Assembly (NCBI GenBank): GCA_016933335.1
Contig: JAFGBD010000030.1
Span: 1 to 64,000, forward strand
Origin: Bacteroidales bacterium
GTDB lineage: Bacteria > Bacteroidota > Bacteroidia > Bacteroidales > UBA10428
Reading direction: 5' to 3'
DNA: 64,000 bases
Positions 27,901-36,163 of the stretch are shown one piece after another. The notes under the pieces are model-generated. The model saw only the letters and a program-made list of their open reading frames with translations, was not told the DNA's origin and searched no databases. How positions within the stretch are numbered: the stretch's first letter is position 1; each line of letters starts with the position of its first letter. Made by a program: the position numbers and the translations under genes.

Positions 27901-28211
27901 TATCTGGATAAACCGCCACCATGGGTTCCAAACCAGACATAACCTTTACTGTCGGAATAAATGCACCGGACATCATTTGAAGGCAAGCCTTTATCAATTC
28001 CGAAATTCTCAAACCTGTACCCATCAAATCTCGCTACACCAAGTTGTGTGGCAAACCACATGAAACCTTTATTATCCTGTTCAATATCCCATACAAAATC
28101 AGATGGCAGTCCGTCGTTGATATTATAATTATCAAGAGGAAGTTTCTGGGAATAAAGTAATTGTAGGTTAAAAAAGAGGTTAATAATTGCAACTACCGTA
28201 ACTGCTCTCAT
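24927..28211 (-). CDS. Two-component regulator propeller sensor with SpoIIE-type phosphatase output
   Basis: This 1094-residue protein has a signal region (1-21), about two dozen Reg_prop repeats (I-W-x-G-T-x-G-G type) forming two seven-bladed periplasmic propellers to about 680, a Y_Y_Y domain (about 690-780), one membrane helix (about 789-808), a coiled coil (about 810-855) and a PP2C/SpoIIE phosphatase (about 865-1094). Metal-binding aspartates are visible in GDFYW (887), ADCTGHG (904), SDGYAD (1032) and IDDIMV (1086). The N-terminal half is that of hybrid two-component sensors that bind oligosaccharides, but the output is a serine phosphatase, which usually acts on an anti-sigma-factor antagonist. 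No such partner gene is adjacent. Confidence 0.92.
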   Translation of the reverse strand: MRAVTVVAIINLFFNLQLLYSQKLPLDNYNINDGLPSDFVWDIEQDNKGFMWFATQLGVARFDGYRFENFGIDKGLPSNDVRCIYSDSKGYVWFGTHGGGLSRYNNYDFTNFFKEEGLCNDEIDIIFEDPEGGIWATSIQDNSSGISRIYGDSVVNHSKSTGLNNHFVLCHHTDKDNRIWFGTRGGYIVFSVSGSKSRIIRIGLENEIIRSITQDDENNIWIGTQGGGIYKYIEESGNTDMIPNPFSDIILSAAFDTKGNMWFGTYGNGAFKLDLRSNEFKLIENTEGQIITDIIPDRSNRIWMIAFREGIYLVEDESLQYLKTLNNLPDNSVNAIEVDNEGNVWFATISGISKYGKKPFEIYTEEFGLPQKEILTILADTKGKIWIGTYNGLARLDPVNNTIINYDIKNPFSPDIFSIYEDKEDNIWLGTYLGLTRYSNGRFDLIRDTIWYTEGEANNFALDILEDFSNDLWIAHSFGLCRYSGNRFVNYTVNDGLPSDQTRALAIDRNGNIWIATSDGVAIFDGEKFNILDNTKGLSNNACNDICTDDDNRIWVATENGLNRITWDNGLKDITSFTTSNGLASNSILFVGVDHTSQLWIGHGNGLNKMDLETYTVTYYGDTEGFIPLETYVRSVSIDRQNNVWIGTGDGLVKYNHKLDTISDIKPETYITRVTFYNDTSDIFSYSSGIDSITGLPESLVLPYNKCNLVFEYVGIHFALPEKNRYQYMLKGYDDQWSEITTKTSTEPLRKIPHGNYTFMLRAANSDGIWTDEPVTFSFVIKPPFWQTPLAYVIEVLLVLAILYLVVRLRERKLQQDKKILAQKVKERTIEIEKQRDQIAFQNKEITSSIMYAKRIQSAVLPTEEFLKKLLPQHFILFKPRDIVSGDFYWITEKDRKIILVAADCTGHGVPGAFMSMLGVSLLNEIISNEDQLSACDILNKLRNNVKKTLSQKGRQEETKDGMDLVLCILDFSKKKLQFAGAYNSLWLLRDNELVIYKGDKMPIGIYVGTEKPFTCQDIDLKENDLIYLFSDGYADQFGGPEEKKFKSGNLKELLLTIHRKPLAEQKEILDRTIEEWKGDLQQIDDIMVVGVKV

Positions 28212-28450
28212 TGAATAAGGGATTGGTCAGATTGTAAATTTAACAAATTATGTTTTCGGTTTGAAATAAAACTTAACGAAATAGATCAGAAGATGTAAAC
28301 CAATAGCTAATCAAAATAAAAACCTGTTTCATCATTCGAATCAAATTATTGATCATGGTTATTATATTGTTAGTCAATACATTATGTTTGACGAAAGCTC
28401 AGACCTTTAAAGGGAAAAAAGCCGCTAATAGCTGTTTTTTTCAAGAAATG

Positions 28451-28987
28451 TCATTTCTGTAAAACAGGAATCAGGTTTTCAGTCTGATATCCCCGCCGGG
28501 CAGCCTTTTCAACCAGCATATCATAAATATGATCAGGTAATTCCGGATTGCGGGACAGAATCCACAGATATTTGTCAGACGAACTGCCCACGAGGGCATA
28601 TTGATAATCTGCTTCATCCAGTTCAAGGATATAGTAATCAGCATAAAAGAACAGAAAAAAAGACACTTTAAGCTTTCCGGCTTCTTCGGGATCTGGAATT
28701 TTCGCTTTTCCCCTTGCCTGTTTTGATTTGCCATCAAGTGCTCCTACATATCCCTGGTTCAGGACATCTATTTTGCCGTTTTTGCGCAGCGTATAGTTTG
28801 CAGTGACGCCAACGAGGTCTTTTTCAAAGGAATTAGGAAACCTGGCTATCTCATACCATTTGCCGACATATCTGTTAATATCGACGTGCTTTACTGTTGT
28901 AGTATCAATCTTTCCCATTTGTTCACTGGTTTTACAACTTAAGATTGCAAAAGGCAATATCAGAAAAATTATGATAATATTCTTCAT
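28451..28987 (-). CDS. blc: Outer-membrane lipocalin (Blc family)
   Basis: This 178-residue lipoprotein has a lipobox ending FAILSC (Cys18). The lipocalin signature is present: DINRYVGKWYEIARFPNSFEK at the first strand, then VTANYTLRKNGKIDVLNQGY, YYILELDEADYQYALVGS and the LWILSR motif near the C-terminus. Blc-type lipocalins bind lysophospholipids or fatty acids at the outer membrane. The start at 28987 is preferred because it gives a proper lipoprotein signal; an upstream in-frame ATG adds 16 non-hydrophobic residues. It begins 20 bases behind the PurF-like gene and is probably co-transcribed. Confidence 0.93.
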   Translation of the reverse strand: MKNIIIIFLILPFAILSCKTSEQMGKIDTTTVKHVDINRYVGKWYEIARFPNSFEKDLVGVTANYTLRKNGKIDVLNQGYVGALDGKSKQARGKAKIPDPEEAGKLKVSFFLFFYADYYILELDEADYQYALVGSSSDKYLWILSRNPELPDHIYDMLVEKAARRGYQTENLIPVLQK

Positions 28988-29007
28988 TTGACAATTATTA
29001 TAACTGG

Positions 29008-30414
29008 TTAGTAATAGCTCGATCCGTCCCAGCAATGTGTACAGAGTTTTTCCTTCGGCAAACCAATGGCATCGACCAGGTCATTGAGTCTTTGATAATC
29101 AAGGCTGGTGAAGCCCAGGTTCTTCCTGATCTGTTCAACCATCAACCTGTATTTGCCGTTTTTAGTATCAGAATAATCTTTCATATCGACCTCATCCTTA
29201 TTTTCAATTTGTCTTACAGCTTTTCTCGAGGCGAGATCAAAAGGAGAGCTGGAACGGCTGAAATTCAGAAACTCACAGGGATAGGTCAGCGGGGGACATG
29301 CTATGCGCATATGAACCTCCCTGAGCCCGGCAGCATATAAATCCCTGACAGTGTCTTTCAGCTGGGTGCCTCTGACAATTGAATCATCCAGAAAAATTCC
29401 GCTCTTGCCTTTTATCAATGCTGTATTCGGGATAAGTTTCATCTTAGCCACCAGGTCGCGCATCTGCTGACTTTGGGGCATAAAGCTTCGCGGCCATGTG
29501 GGTGTATATTTCGTATATGGTCTTTTTAACGGAATTCTTCTTTCGTTACTGTAACCCAATGCATGGCCCATACCGGAATCAGGAATACCTGCCACAAAAT
29601 CTGCATTCACCGTGTCTCTTTTTGCAAGTGCTGCCCCGCAATTATAACGGCATTCATCGACATTCTTTCCTTCGTAAAAAGAGGGAGGATATCCGAAGTA
29701 GACCCATAAAAAAGCGCAGATTTGCATTTTTTCACCGGGTTTGCGCAATTGCTCGTATCCGTCTGCCGTAACACGTATGACTTCTCCGGGGCCAAGAAAC
29801 TTCTCAACTGCATAACCAAGATTTGAAAAGGCGCACGACTCAAAAGTAACAGCAAATGATCCTTCCTTTTTCCCGGCGATCACAGGAGTTCTTCCAAGCT
29901 TATCACGTGCAGCGACGATGCTGTCTTTTGTCAGGACAAGAATGGAACATGAACCTTTGATACTATTGAATACGTGCTCAATACCGGAAGCAATATCCTC
30001 TCCTTCAGCGATCAGCATTGCAACCAGTTCAGTCGGATTAACGCCTCCCTGGCTCATCTCTGAGAAGGTACGGCGTTGCTTCATAAAACGATGTTCCAGT
30101 TCATCTATGTTGGCTATTTTACTTACCGTTGCAACAGCAAACCTTCCGATGTGAGATGTTACAAGAATGGGTTGTGCCTCGGTATCACTGATAACACCGA
30201 TACCTGCATTGCCCTCAAAACCCGGCAAATCATTTTCAAATTTACTTCTGAAGTAGCCATCTTCGATGTTATGTATTGCCCGCTGAAATCCGCCTGCCGA
30301 AGAATAGTATGCAAGGCCTGCTCTTTTTGTCCCCAGGTGTGAATGATAATCCGTACCATAAAATACATCAAACACACAACTGCTTTTTGAAATACTGCCA
30401 AAAAAACCGCTCAT
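29008..30414 (-). CDS. Amidophosphoribosyltransferase-like protein lacking the glutaminase cysteine
   Basis: This 468-residue protein has the two-domain layout of PurF: an N-terminal Ntn glutaminase-like domain (about 1-230) and a phosphoribosyltransferase domain with the PRPP motif IFLDDSIVRGTQL (340-352). The glutaminase of PurF needs a cysteine right after the initiator Met; here the start reads MSGFFGSISK, with Ser2 (codon AGC). Other glutaminase-domain features remain (DYHSHLGTKRAGLAYY, RDKLGRTPVIAGK). It may use free ammonia, may use serine, or may have a different reaction. I recall Bacteroidota genomes carrying such a paralogue beside normal PurF, but did not check. The ATG is firm; no upstream start supplies a cysteine. 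It is the first gene of a pair with the lipocalin. Confidence 0.85.
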   Translation of the reverse strand: MSGFFGSISKSSCVFDVFYGTDYHSHLGTKRAGLAYYSSAGGFQRAIHNIEDGYFRSKFENDLPGFEGNAGIGVISDTEAQPILVTSHIGRFAVATVSKIANIDELEHRFMKQRRTFSEMSQGGVNPTELVAMLIAEGEDIASGIEHVFNSIKGSCSILVLTKDSIVAARDKLGRTPVIAGKKEGSFAVTFESCAFSNLGYAVEKFLGPGEVIRVTADGYEQLRKPGEKMQICAFLWVYFGYPPSFYEGKNVDECRYNCGAALAKRDTVNADFVAGIPDSGMGHALGYSNERRIPLKRPYTKYTPTWPRSFMPQSQQMRDLVAKMKLIPNTALIKGKSGIFLDDSIVRGTQLKDTVRDLYAAGLREVHMRIACPPLTYPCEFLNFSRSSSPFDLASRKAVRQIENKDEVDMKDYSDTKNGKYRLMVEQIRKNLGFTSLDYQRLNDLVDAIGLPKEKLCTHCWDGSSYY

Positions 30415-30680
30415 AGGATAATATATAGTAGTGCCACAATAAATGTAACTGAATTATTTAAAACTGAAGAAAAAGTGCCTGAAAAAAATATTATTTTTTT
30501 TAAACACATCATTGTTGATTTACAGGCCAGGCTGTCAAACCAACCTGAAACACAGTAAGCTGCATCAATAAAAACTCATCAGAATCTCCGGCTATGACAC
30601 ACTACCGTTTACCGGTTGCAAGTCACCGATCTAATCACCCCGTTAACCGAAAAAGTTTTAAACGGCATCTTTTGAAATTG

Positions 30681-30688
30681 TATCTTTG
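30681..30688 (+). promoter_or_regulatory. -7 box TATCTTTG upstream of the LiaF-like gene
   Basis: This is a perfect TAnnTTTG match 17 bases before the ATG at 30706, implying a leader of only about 12 bases. The ATG at 30715 would give a leader of about 20 bases. Confidence 0.5.
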
Positions 30689-30705
30689 GTGTATAATTTA
30701 AAAAA

Positions 30706-31245
30706 ATGAAAACAATGAACTGGACTATCTTATTCGGAGCTTTGCTGGTATTATTCGGACTGAGCCTTATTCTGAAAGTGATCTTTAACATAGACGTACC
30801 GGTTATCAGGGTTGTTATTGCCTTATTTCTGATATACCTGGGGATCAGATTATTCATAGGAAGGGACTTCAGCCTGATATCCCGCAATAAAAACGAGAAT
30901 ATCATTGTCTTCGGACAAAGAACAATCAGCCGGATAGAGGATGGCATGGAATATAATGTGGTATTTGGCAAAGGCATACTCGATCTTCGTAATACGCATC
31001 CTTCTGACAGTCATGATATTTTCATCAGGTTAAATACTGTCTTCGGAAGCAGTGATGTGCTTTATAATGATACCATTCCCCTTAAAATAAAATCCACATC
31101 GGCTTTTGGGGGAACCAGGCTTCCAAACGGGAATACCGAGGCATTTGGCACCTACGAATTCATTACCGGTGATTCGGCAAACAGGCCTTATATCATCCTG
31201 GAGACCAACACCGTATTTGGAGGGACTCTGTTCAGAAAGATGTAA
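30706..31245 (+). CDS. LiaF-like membrane protein
   Basis: This 179-residue protein has two N-terminal membrane helices (about 6-27 and 32-50: WTILFGALLVLFGLSLIL and VIRVVIALFLIYLGIRLF) and a soluble C-terminal half of beta strands (EYNVVFGKGILDLRN, LNTVFGSSDVLY, SAFGGTRLPNG, ILETNTVFGGTLF). The repeated VFG turns are typical of the LiaF/YvqF C-terminal domain (cell-wall-active antibiotic response family). In Firmicutes LiaF restrains an envelope-stress kinase; the role in Bacteroidota is not established. It converges on the DUF3857 gene with 3 bases between stops. The ATG at 30715 is an alternative start. Confidence 0.8.
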   Translation: MKTMNWTILFGALLVLFGLSLILKVIFNIDVPVIRVVIALFLIYLGIRLFIGRDFSLISRNKNENIIVFGQRTISRIEDGMEYNVVFGKGILDLRNTHPSDSHDIFIRLNTVFGSSDVLYNDTIPLKIKSTSAFGGTRLPNGNTEAFGTYEFITGDSANRPYIILETNTVFGGTLFRKM

Positions 31246-31248
31246 ACT

Positions 31249-33162
31249 TCATTCAGATTCGTTTTTAATAAGCACCAGTTGTACCTTATCTGCTTTTGCG
31301 ATCTGTTTATAATATTCGACCATATTGTCGTATTCGTTTTCAGGAAATATCCCGGGATTATTCTCACTTCTCCGTATATAAAATATCTCTTTCCCTTCCT
31401 GCAGTACTTTTGCGTAATATTTACCAAAAACTGATTCGGTTTTGTATTCATCAGGGATAAACTCAATCCTGAAACCGTCAGGTATGACATAGTTGATTGT
31501 ATCAACTCTGATATAGCCTCTTTTAAAGTAAATATCCCTTTTTCTTTCTTTCAGTTTACGGGGAACATAAATTTCCCTGTCCATCATTTTTAACGGAATA
31601 AAAATCCGGTCGCTGGTTCTCGTACAATAATTTGGCAAATCAATCTCCTGTGTAATGACTGCAAAGGGATACCGGTCTCCCCCCTGCTGGTATGAGTAAC
31701 TTCTGATAATGAAATCAGGAATTTCAACATTATCATAAAGCCATCTTTTTTGCTGATCAGCACCTTCAATCAGAAAATCGTCCACCTCATCATAATACAG
31801 TGAACGGAATATCAGCTGCTGGTTTGCAAACGCATTACCATCAGGAAGAATATGAATCCTGCTTTTGTGAATGAAAAGATTGGAATCTTTGGGATATGCG
31901 GGTGTCTTAACTATCTTTCCTCCATCTTCATTGATCAGATGGGCATACCGGTCATCCGTGCTGGTGCTTAAATAACCAAAAGGACAAAACTGATCAGTAC
32001 ATTCCAGCCAGATTGTGTCATTTTCCAATGGTACACAAACAATAATATGGTTTGTCTGCTGGCTGGGAAAATCAATAACCATATCAGTCTCATTTCTTCC
32101 GGCAATTATAGCAGTGTAATAACTCTTTATTCCGACTGCCTTCAGAAGAGAAACAGTATAATTTGAAAGGGCTTTGCAATCACCATATCCGACCTCATCA
32201 ACAACTTTAGCAGGAAAAGGTTTCCAGCCTCCAATACCTAAAGAGATACTTACGTACCTTGTTTTTTTCTGAACATAAGAATATATTTCTTTGACCTTCT
32301 CGATATCATTACTGCAGTGTTTCACCAGATCCCGCATCTTCAGTATTGTATGTTCAGGCAATTCATCTGAACCCTTTAACAGATTGTAATTCCAGCGTCC
32401 CAGGTTTTTCCAGCTATCCATATATCCTGAATAGCCCTCTATTTCAAATTCATTGGCTCCAATCAGTATATGAGGCACCAGACTCGTAACCGGAAGGCTG
32501 TATGGCTCTTCTTCAATTGCAGCAAGATTACTGCATTCCCATATGTAACGGATGCCTTGCTTAATATCCATCGTTTCAGGAGTCATATCAATATTTACAT
32601 TCTTATACCTCAAGCCCAGTTTCTCAGGAACGTCCACACTGTATTTTGAATTTTGGACTGAGACCCTGTAACCCGGTATAAAGTAACAGTCCGGGTAAAA
32701 TAACAATCCTTCGATTGTCTTCTCACATTCATATTCAACGGTATAAGGATATTCCGCTGAGAATGCCCTGTATACTTTCATCCTGGTGTCATCATATAAA
32801 GAATATCCGCTAACGGCACTCATGTCATCAAAATCGTTGGAATGAATAGTAGAAATGCACTTACCTGCAGCATTATACACCTTTCCGGCTAAAAAGGAGA
32901 TTTTATCAGATTTGTTGTAATACGTAACAAATACTGAACGAGAATCAGCATTTTTATTCAGGATGGTTACAACATTTCTTGATTTAAACACAGCCTTCCC
33001 TGCAGACAGCACTTCCAGGCGGCCCTCAGCGATCCTGATAACTGCATCTGCATTTTCCACCAGCTCCTCCGGAATGTCAGAAAAAGAATATTCAAGTTCG
33101 CCGGCATCAGTTATATATGCACATAGAATGAATAAAAGGACTATCAACAGACGTGTTTTCAT
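31249..33162 (-). CDS. DUF3857/transglutaminase-like protein, second of a tandem pair
   Basis: This 637-residue protein has a signal peptide (MKTRLLIVLLFILCAYITDA). The ATG at 33162 is chosen because it gives this signal and lies one base after the stop of the gene before it; a longer frame upstream would overlap that gene. It has a DUF3857 domain (about 40-250), a transglutaminase-like core (about 260-370) and a C-terminal DUF2569-like beta region. The core shows GYGDCKALSNY with the nucleophile-type Cys and QQTNHIIVCV with His; the third position is WLECTD, with Glu where Asp is usual. The substrate is unknown; these proteins are common in Bacteroidota envelopes. It is translationally coupled to the paralogue upstream. 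Confidence 0.85.
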   Translation of the reverse strand: MKTRLLIVLLFILCAYITDAGELEYSFSDIPEELVENADAVIRIAEGRLEVLSAGKAVFKSRNVVTILNKNADSRSVFVTYYNKSDKISFLAGKVYNAAGKCISTIHSNDFDDMSAVSGYSLYDDTRMKVYRAFSAEYPYTVEYECEKTIEGLLFYPDCYFIPGYRVSVQNSKYSVDVPEKLGLRYKNVNIDMTPETMDIKQGIRYIWECSNLAAIEEEPYSLPVTSLVPHILIGANEFEIEGYSGYMDSWKNLGRWNYNLLKGSDELPEHTILKMRDLVKHCSNDIEKVKEIYSYVQKKTRYVSISLGIGGWKPFPAKVVDEVGYGDCKALSNYTVSLLKAVGIKSYYTAIIAGRNETDMVIDFPSQQTNHIIVCVPLENDTIWLECTDQFCPFGYLSTSTDDRYAHLINEDGGKIVKTPAYPKDSNLFIHKSRIHILPDGNAFANQQLIFRSLYYDEVDDFLIEGADQQKRWLYDNVEIPDFIIRSYSYQQGGDRYPFAVITQEIDLPNYCTRTSDRIFIPLKMMDREIYVPRKLKERKRDIYFKRGYIRVDTINYVIPDGFRIEFIPDEYKTESVFGKYYAKVLQEGKEIFYIRRSENNPGIFPENEYDNMVEYYKQIAKADKVQLVLIKNESE

Positions 33163-33163
33163 T

Positions 33164-35215
33164 TCAATTGATTTTCTTAAGTACAATCTGTTCTGCCTGT
33201 TTAGCGACCAGATTCTCATAAAATTGCTTCAGGGCAGGATATTCATTGTATGAAAAAACGGTTTTATTGATTTTCAGGCCATAGATTAACCTGATTTTAT
33301 TCCTGTCATGGTTAATGGTATAGGTAAATATCAATGTTTTTTCCGGCAGGCTGTAACTAATGCTTTTCGGTATCTCAGTTACATTATAATTCTCTGGAAT
33401 GGTATAGTTTATGATATACTTACTGTCTCTTGGATAAATGTAATCAACCGGGTATTTTCTAACATCCAGTTTATAGGGATTTGAATCCTTTCTTCCAAGT
33501 ATAACAGGATTAAAATATATCAGGTCTCCTGCTCCTGTAATCTGTTGAGAAAAGTCTGCGCAGTATTTAAAACCCAATGGTTTGTTTATTGAGTCTTTGT
33601 CAACCACTTCAAACCCGCTTATTTCAATACCTTTTTTAGCCTGTTCAAACTTGCTGATATAATCATTAACAGAAGGCTCCTTGCTGATGCAATCCCGCTT
33701 CTCATAAGCTGAATAGGCTTTATGTGATTCCTCGACAAGGGCCTTTAGGCTACCATCTGCTGACAGCTCCGCCTGCACATAGCAGACTGATGCATGGACC
33801 TGGTTGCTGCCCAGATCAACCCAGTCAGTATAATTCTCACTAATGATTCTGCCCTGTCCGTTCAGACATCTCTCAGGAAGCATATTAAAGGGACAGTTCC
33901 TATCCGTTGCATCAAGCAGTATCATTTCATTATTCATTTTAACACAGGCTATGACATAGTTGAATTTGGACAACATGACCTGACCGGGCATGATAATACC
34001 TCTTGACCTGATGCTTAAGATAACAGGTTTTGCGTCGAGATTCAACCGGCGAAGCAATGCTACAAGCAAAAGATTAATTTCAGCACAATTACCTACGCCG
34101 TCGTTATAGGCTGATCTGATATTCTTTTTTGCATATAATCTTGAATAGCCGTTCCATTTCATTTTTGATTTAATTGATTCATAGGCACTCATTGCCATTT
34201 TCAATTCACTGCTTTCCGCTGCCTTAATGCTTTCAGCCAGGTCACTGAGAAAACCGGTACCTTTGAGCTGCATGCCGAATTTTTCACTTTCTATCAATGT
34301 TTTATTTATACTTTCCCATGTATTACTGAAGTCTTTTTTCAGCCCAGACTGCGGAACATAGCTCATCAATTCGAATTCCACAGAAGTTAAATAATTCTGA
34401 ATGCTATTCATATCGGGTTCAGAAATAAAGGCCGGTATTTCCTTGGCCTGATAGTTCTGAACTGAAACTATCCTTTCAAATTCATAAGTGCCACCGCTTG
34501 TCCTGCCTCCGATAGCATTAGCATCGATTTGTGAAGAATAGTTGTAGGAGAAGGTCCGTTTCTGATAGTCCTGGCTTCTTGTAAAAGTTTCATAACCTTT
34601 CGACTGTTCATTGAATTTGAATTCCTCCGGGATCTCGATGGTATACTGACTTTCAACCACCGGAATCCCATATTGAAACTGCCAAGGGTCAGGCTGCCAG
34701 TAAAAATCAGATACAACGGTATATGTATATTCAAGCACCGATCCTGGTTTTACGTCGGGAAAGGTAAATTTACGTGATGTGTAAAAATCATCAATTTCTT
34801 CAGTAAATACAGCATCATTGGAGATCTTTGCCTTTTCAATTTTACCACTACTGAGATTATTGGTAAATCCTTTTAATGCAATCAATTCTTCTTTGTTCGA
34901 TCCGCTGGAATAAAGCAAAACCTCTCCATCCGCCCAATCCATTCCGGTCTGTTTTAATATCTTAATTCTTCTGTGGATCTTTGTTTGCAGCTGCCATCCT
35001 TTATCTTCAGTAAATATAAAGTTTGAATATCCTTCATCACCAAGGATTACCGCACTGGCATTGGTATCTTTCTCATAAACCATCATTTCAAGGTCTTCCA
35101 TGGGAATTTTACCGAATTTCATGATGGCTTTCTGAGGGTATAAAACTGGTTGAATAAGCATCAGATGGCTGCACAGGACAGATACCCTGATTAAATTTAA
35201 ATTAACTGTTTTCAT
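33164..35215 (-). CDS. DUF3857/transglutaminase-like protein, first of a tandem pair
   Basis: This 683-residue paralogue of the next gene has a signal region (1-28), DUF3857 (about 55-260, with FTFPDVKPGSVLEYTYTV), a transglutaminase-like core (about 300-430) and a C-terminal beta domain. The core has VGNCAEINLLLVALLRRL with Cys and ILLDATDRNCPF with Asp, but the place where the active-site His is expected reads FNYVIACV, with Tyr. It may therefore lack classical peptidase or transglutaminase chemistry, or it may belong to a subfamily where this is normal. It starts the operon; a -7 box lies at 35280-35287. Confidence 0.85.
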   Translation of the reverse strand: MKTVNLNLIRVSVLCSHLMLIQPVLYPQKAIMKFGKIPMEDLEMMVYEKDTNASAVILGDEGYSNFIFTEDKGWQLQTKIHRRIKILKQTGMDWADGEVLLYSSGSNKEELIALKGFTNNLSSGKIEKAKISNDAVFTEEIDDFYTSRKFTFPDVKPGSVLEYTYTVVSDFYWQPDPWQFQYGIPVVESQYTIEIPEEFKFNEQSKGYETFTRSQDYQKRTFSYNYSSQIDANAIGGRTSGGTYEFERIVSVQNYQAKEIPAFISEPDMNSIQNYLTSVEFELMSYVPQSGLKKDFSNTWESINKTLIESEKFGMQLKGTGFLSDLAESIKAAESSELKMAMSAYESIKSKMKWNGYSRLYAKKNIRSAYNDGVGNCAEINLLLVALLRRLNLDAKPVILSIRSRGIIMPGQVMLSKFNYVIACVKMNNEMILLDATDRNCPFNMLPERCLNGQGRIISENYTDWVDLGSNQVHASVCYVQAELSADGSLKALVEESHKAYSAYEKRDCISKEPSVNDYISKFEQAKKGIEISGFEVVDKDSINKPLGFKYCADFSQQITGAGDLIYFNPVILGRKDSNPYKLDVRKYPVDYIYPRDSKYIINYTIPENYNVTEIPKSISYSLPEKTLIFTYTINHDRNKIRLIYGLKINKTVFSYNEYPALKQFYENLVAKQAEQIVLKKIN

Positions 35216-35279
35216 AATAAATGTTTTAATTAGTGCTGTTTATGATTCTACCTGGATATTTCCAATATCAATCATACGG

Positions 35280-35287
35280 CAAATCTA
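35280..35287 (-). promoter_or_regulatory. -7 box TAGATTTG upstream of the DUF3857 pair
   Basis: The top strand reads CAAATCTA, a perfect complement of TAnnTTTG, giving a leader of about 59 bases to the ATG at 35215. Confidence 0.4.
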
Positions 35288-35415
35288 TGAATCAGGCTGT
35301 AATATCTGTAAAAAACAAGTAAAAGTTATCCACAATGAATATGTAATATCTTAAAACAACCAGTGGAGTAATTATTGTATTTGGTTGTATCACGGGGAAG
35401 GTTAAGAGAAGTCTG

Positions 35416-36042
35416 CTAAAAAAACAACCCGATACTGAATATCAACTGGCTTGAGCGCTGATCAAAATCAAAGGTCTGGTTCATGAACGTCAGCTTGTCT
35501 CCGAATTTACTAAACTTGCCTTCATATTTCAGATCGAGAGAAATATTGGGAAAATCAAGCCCCACTCCTGCCTGATAGCCAAATGTCAGGGATTTGAATT
35601 TCTGCTCATAATTGCTGATATCAACCAGTTCTGTTTTGCTGCCCAATATTGCCGTCCCCACAGGCCCTGCCTCAACCTTGAACGACTTTATCATGACTCC
35701 CAGCATGACGGGGAGATCCATCCGGTATACCCACTGCTCTGCAAATCCTTCGGTTGAAGAGGATTGTTCATCTTTTAACAAAACTTCATTTTTATTGGAT
35801 GTAAATAGCAGTTCAGGCTGGACAAAAACATTAAAGAGCCTTATTTGAGAGATAATTCCAACATGATACCCAAGATTGGCTTTTGTGGGTATTGTGAGTC
35901 TCAATGTATTGTTTTCCAAAAGAATATCATCTGCTTTAACATAATGCCAGTTAACGCCTCCCCTTATGCCAAATCTTAACTGCGAATAGCCTGTTGCTGC
36001 AATAAAACCAAGAATCAGGGCGGTGAGAATAATCTTCTTCAT
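35416..36042 (-). CDS. Outer-membrane beta-barrel protein (PorT-like/OMP_b-brl_2)
   Basis: This 208-residue protein has a signal peptide (1-20, ending TGYSQ) followed by eight or so alternating amphipathic strands: LRFGIRGGVNWHYV at the start, then NLGYHVGIISQIRL, VFVQPELLFTSN, TFGYQAGVGLDF and SLDLKYEGKFSKFG. It ends in a terminal phenylalanine (LIFSIGLFF), which is the barrel assembly signal. The size and pattern fit the small porin-like family common in Bacteroidota. No specific cargo or partner can be read from the sequence. It is transcribed alone, divergent from the metallophosphoesterase gene. Confidence 0.88.
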   Translation of the reverse strand: MKKIILTALILGFIAATGYSQLRFGIRGGVNWHYVKADDILLENNTLRLTIPTKANLGYHVGIISQIRLFNVFVQPELLFTSNKNEVLLKDEQSSSTEGFAEQWVYRMDLPVMLGVMIKSFKVEAGPVGTAILGSKTELVDISNYEQKFKSLTFGYQAGVGLDFPNISLDLKYEGKFSKFGDKLTFMNQTFDFDQRSSQLIFSIGLFF

Positions 36043-36163
36043 AAGATCAGAATTTGGATGGTTTATTAATTGTACATTCCTTTGCGTAAAACTAAAAAAA
36101 AATGAACATTTGGCAATAGACTTAGTTATTTAAATTAGCCTGAATAATATGTAAACGTTTTAT

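Noticed and set aside
28412-28445. A hairpin beyond the lipocalin as its terminator
   Set aside because: The arms pair poorly once the A and T runs are set aside, so it was not called.
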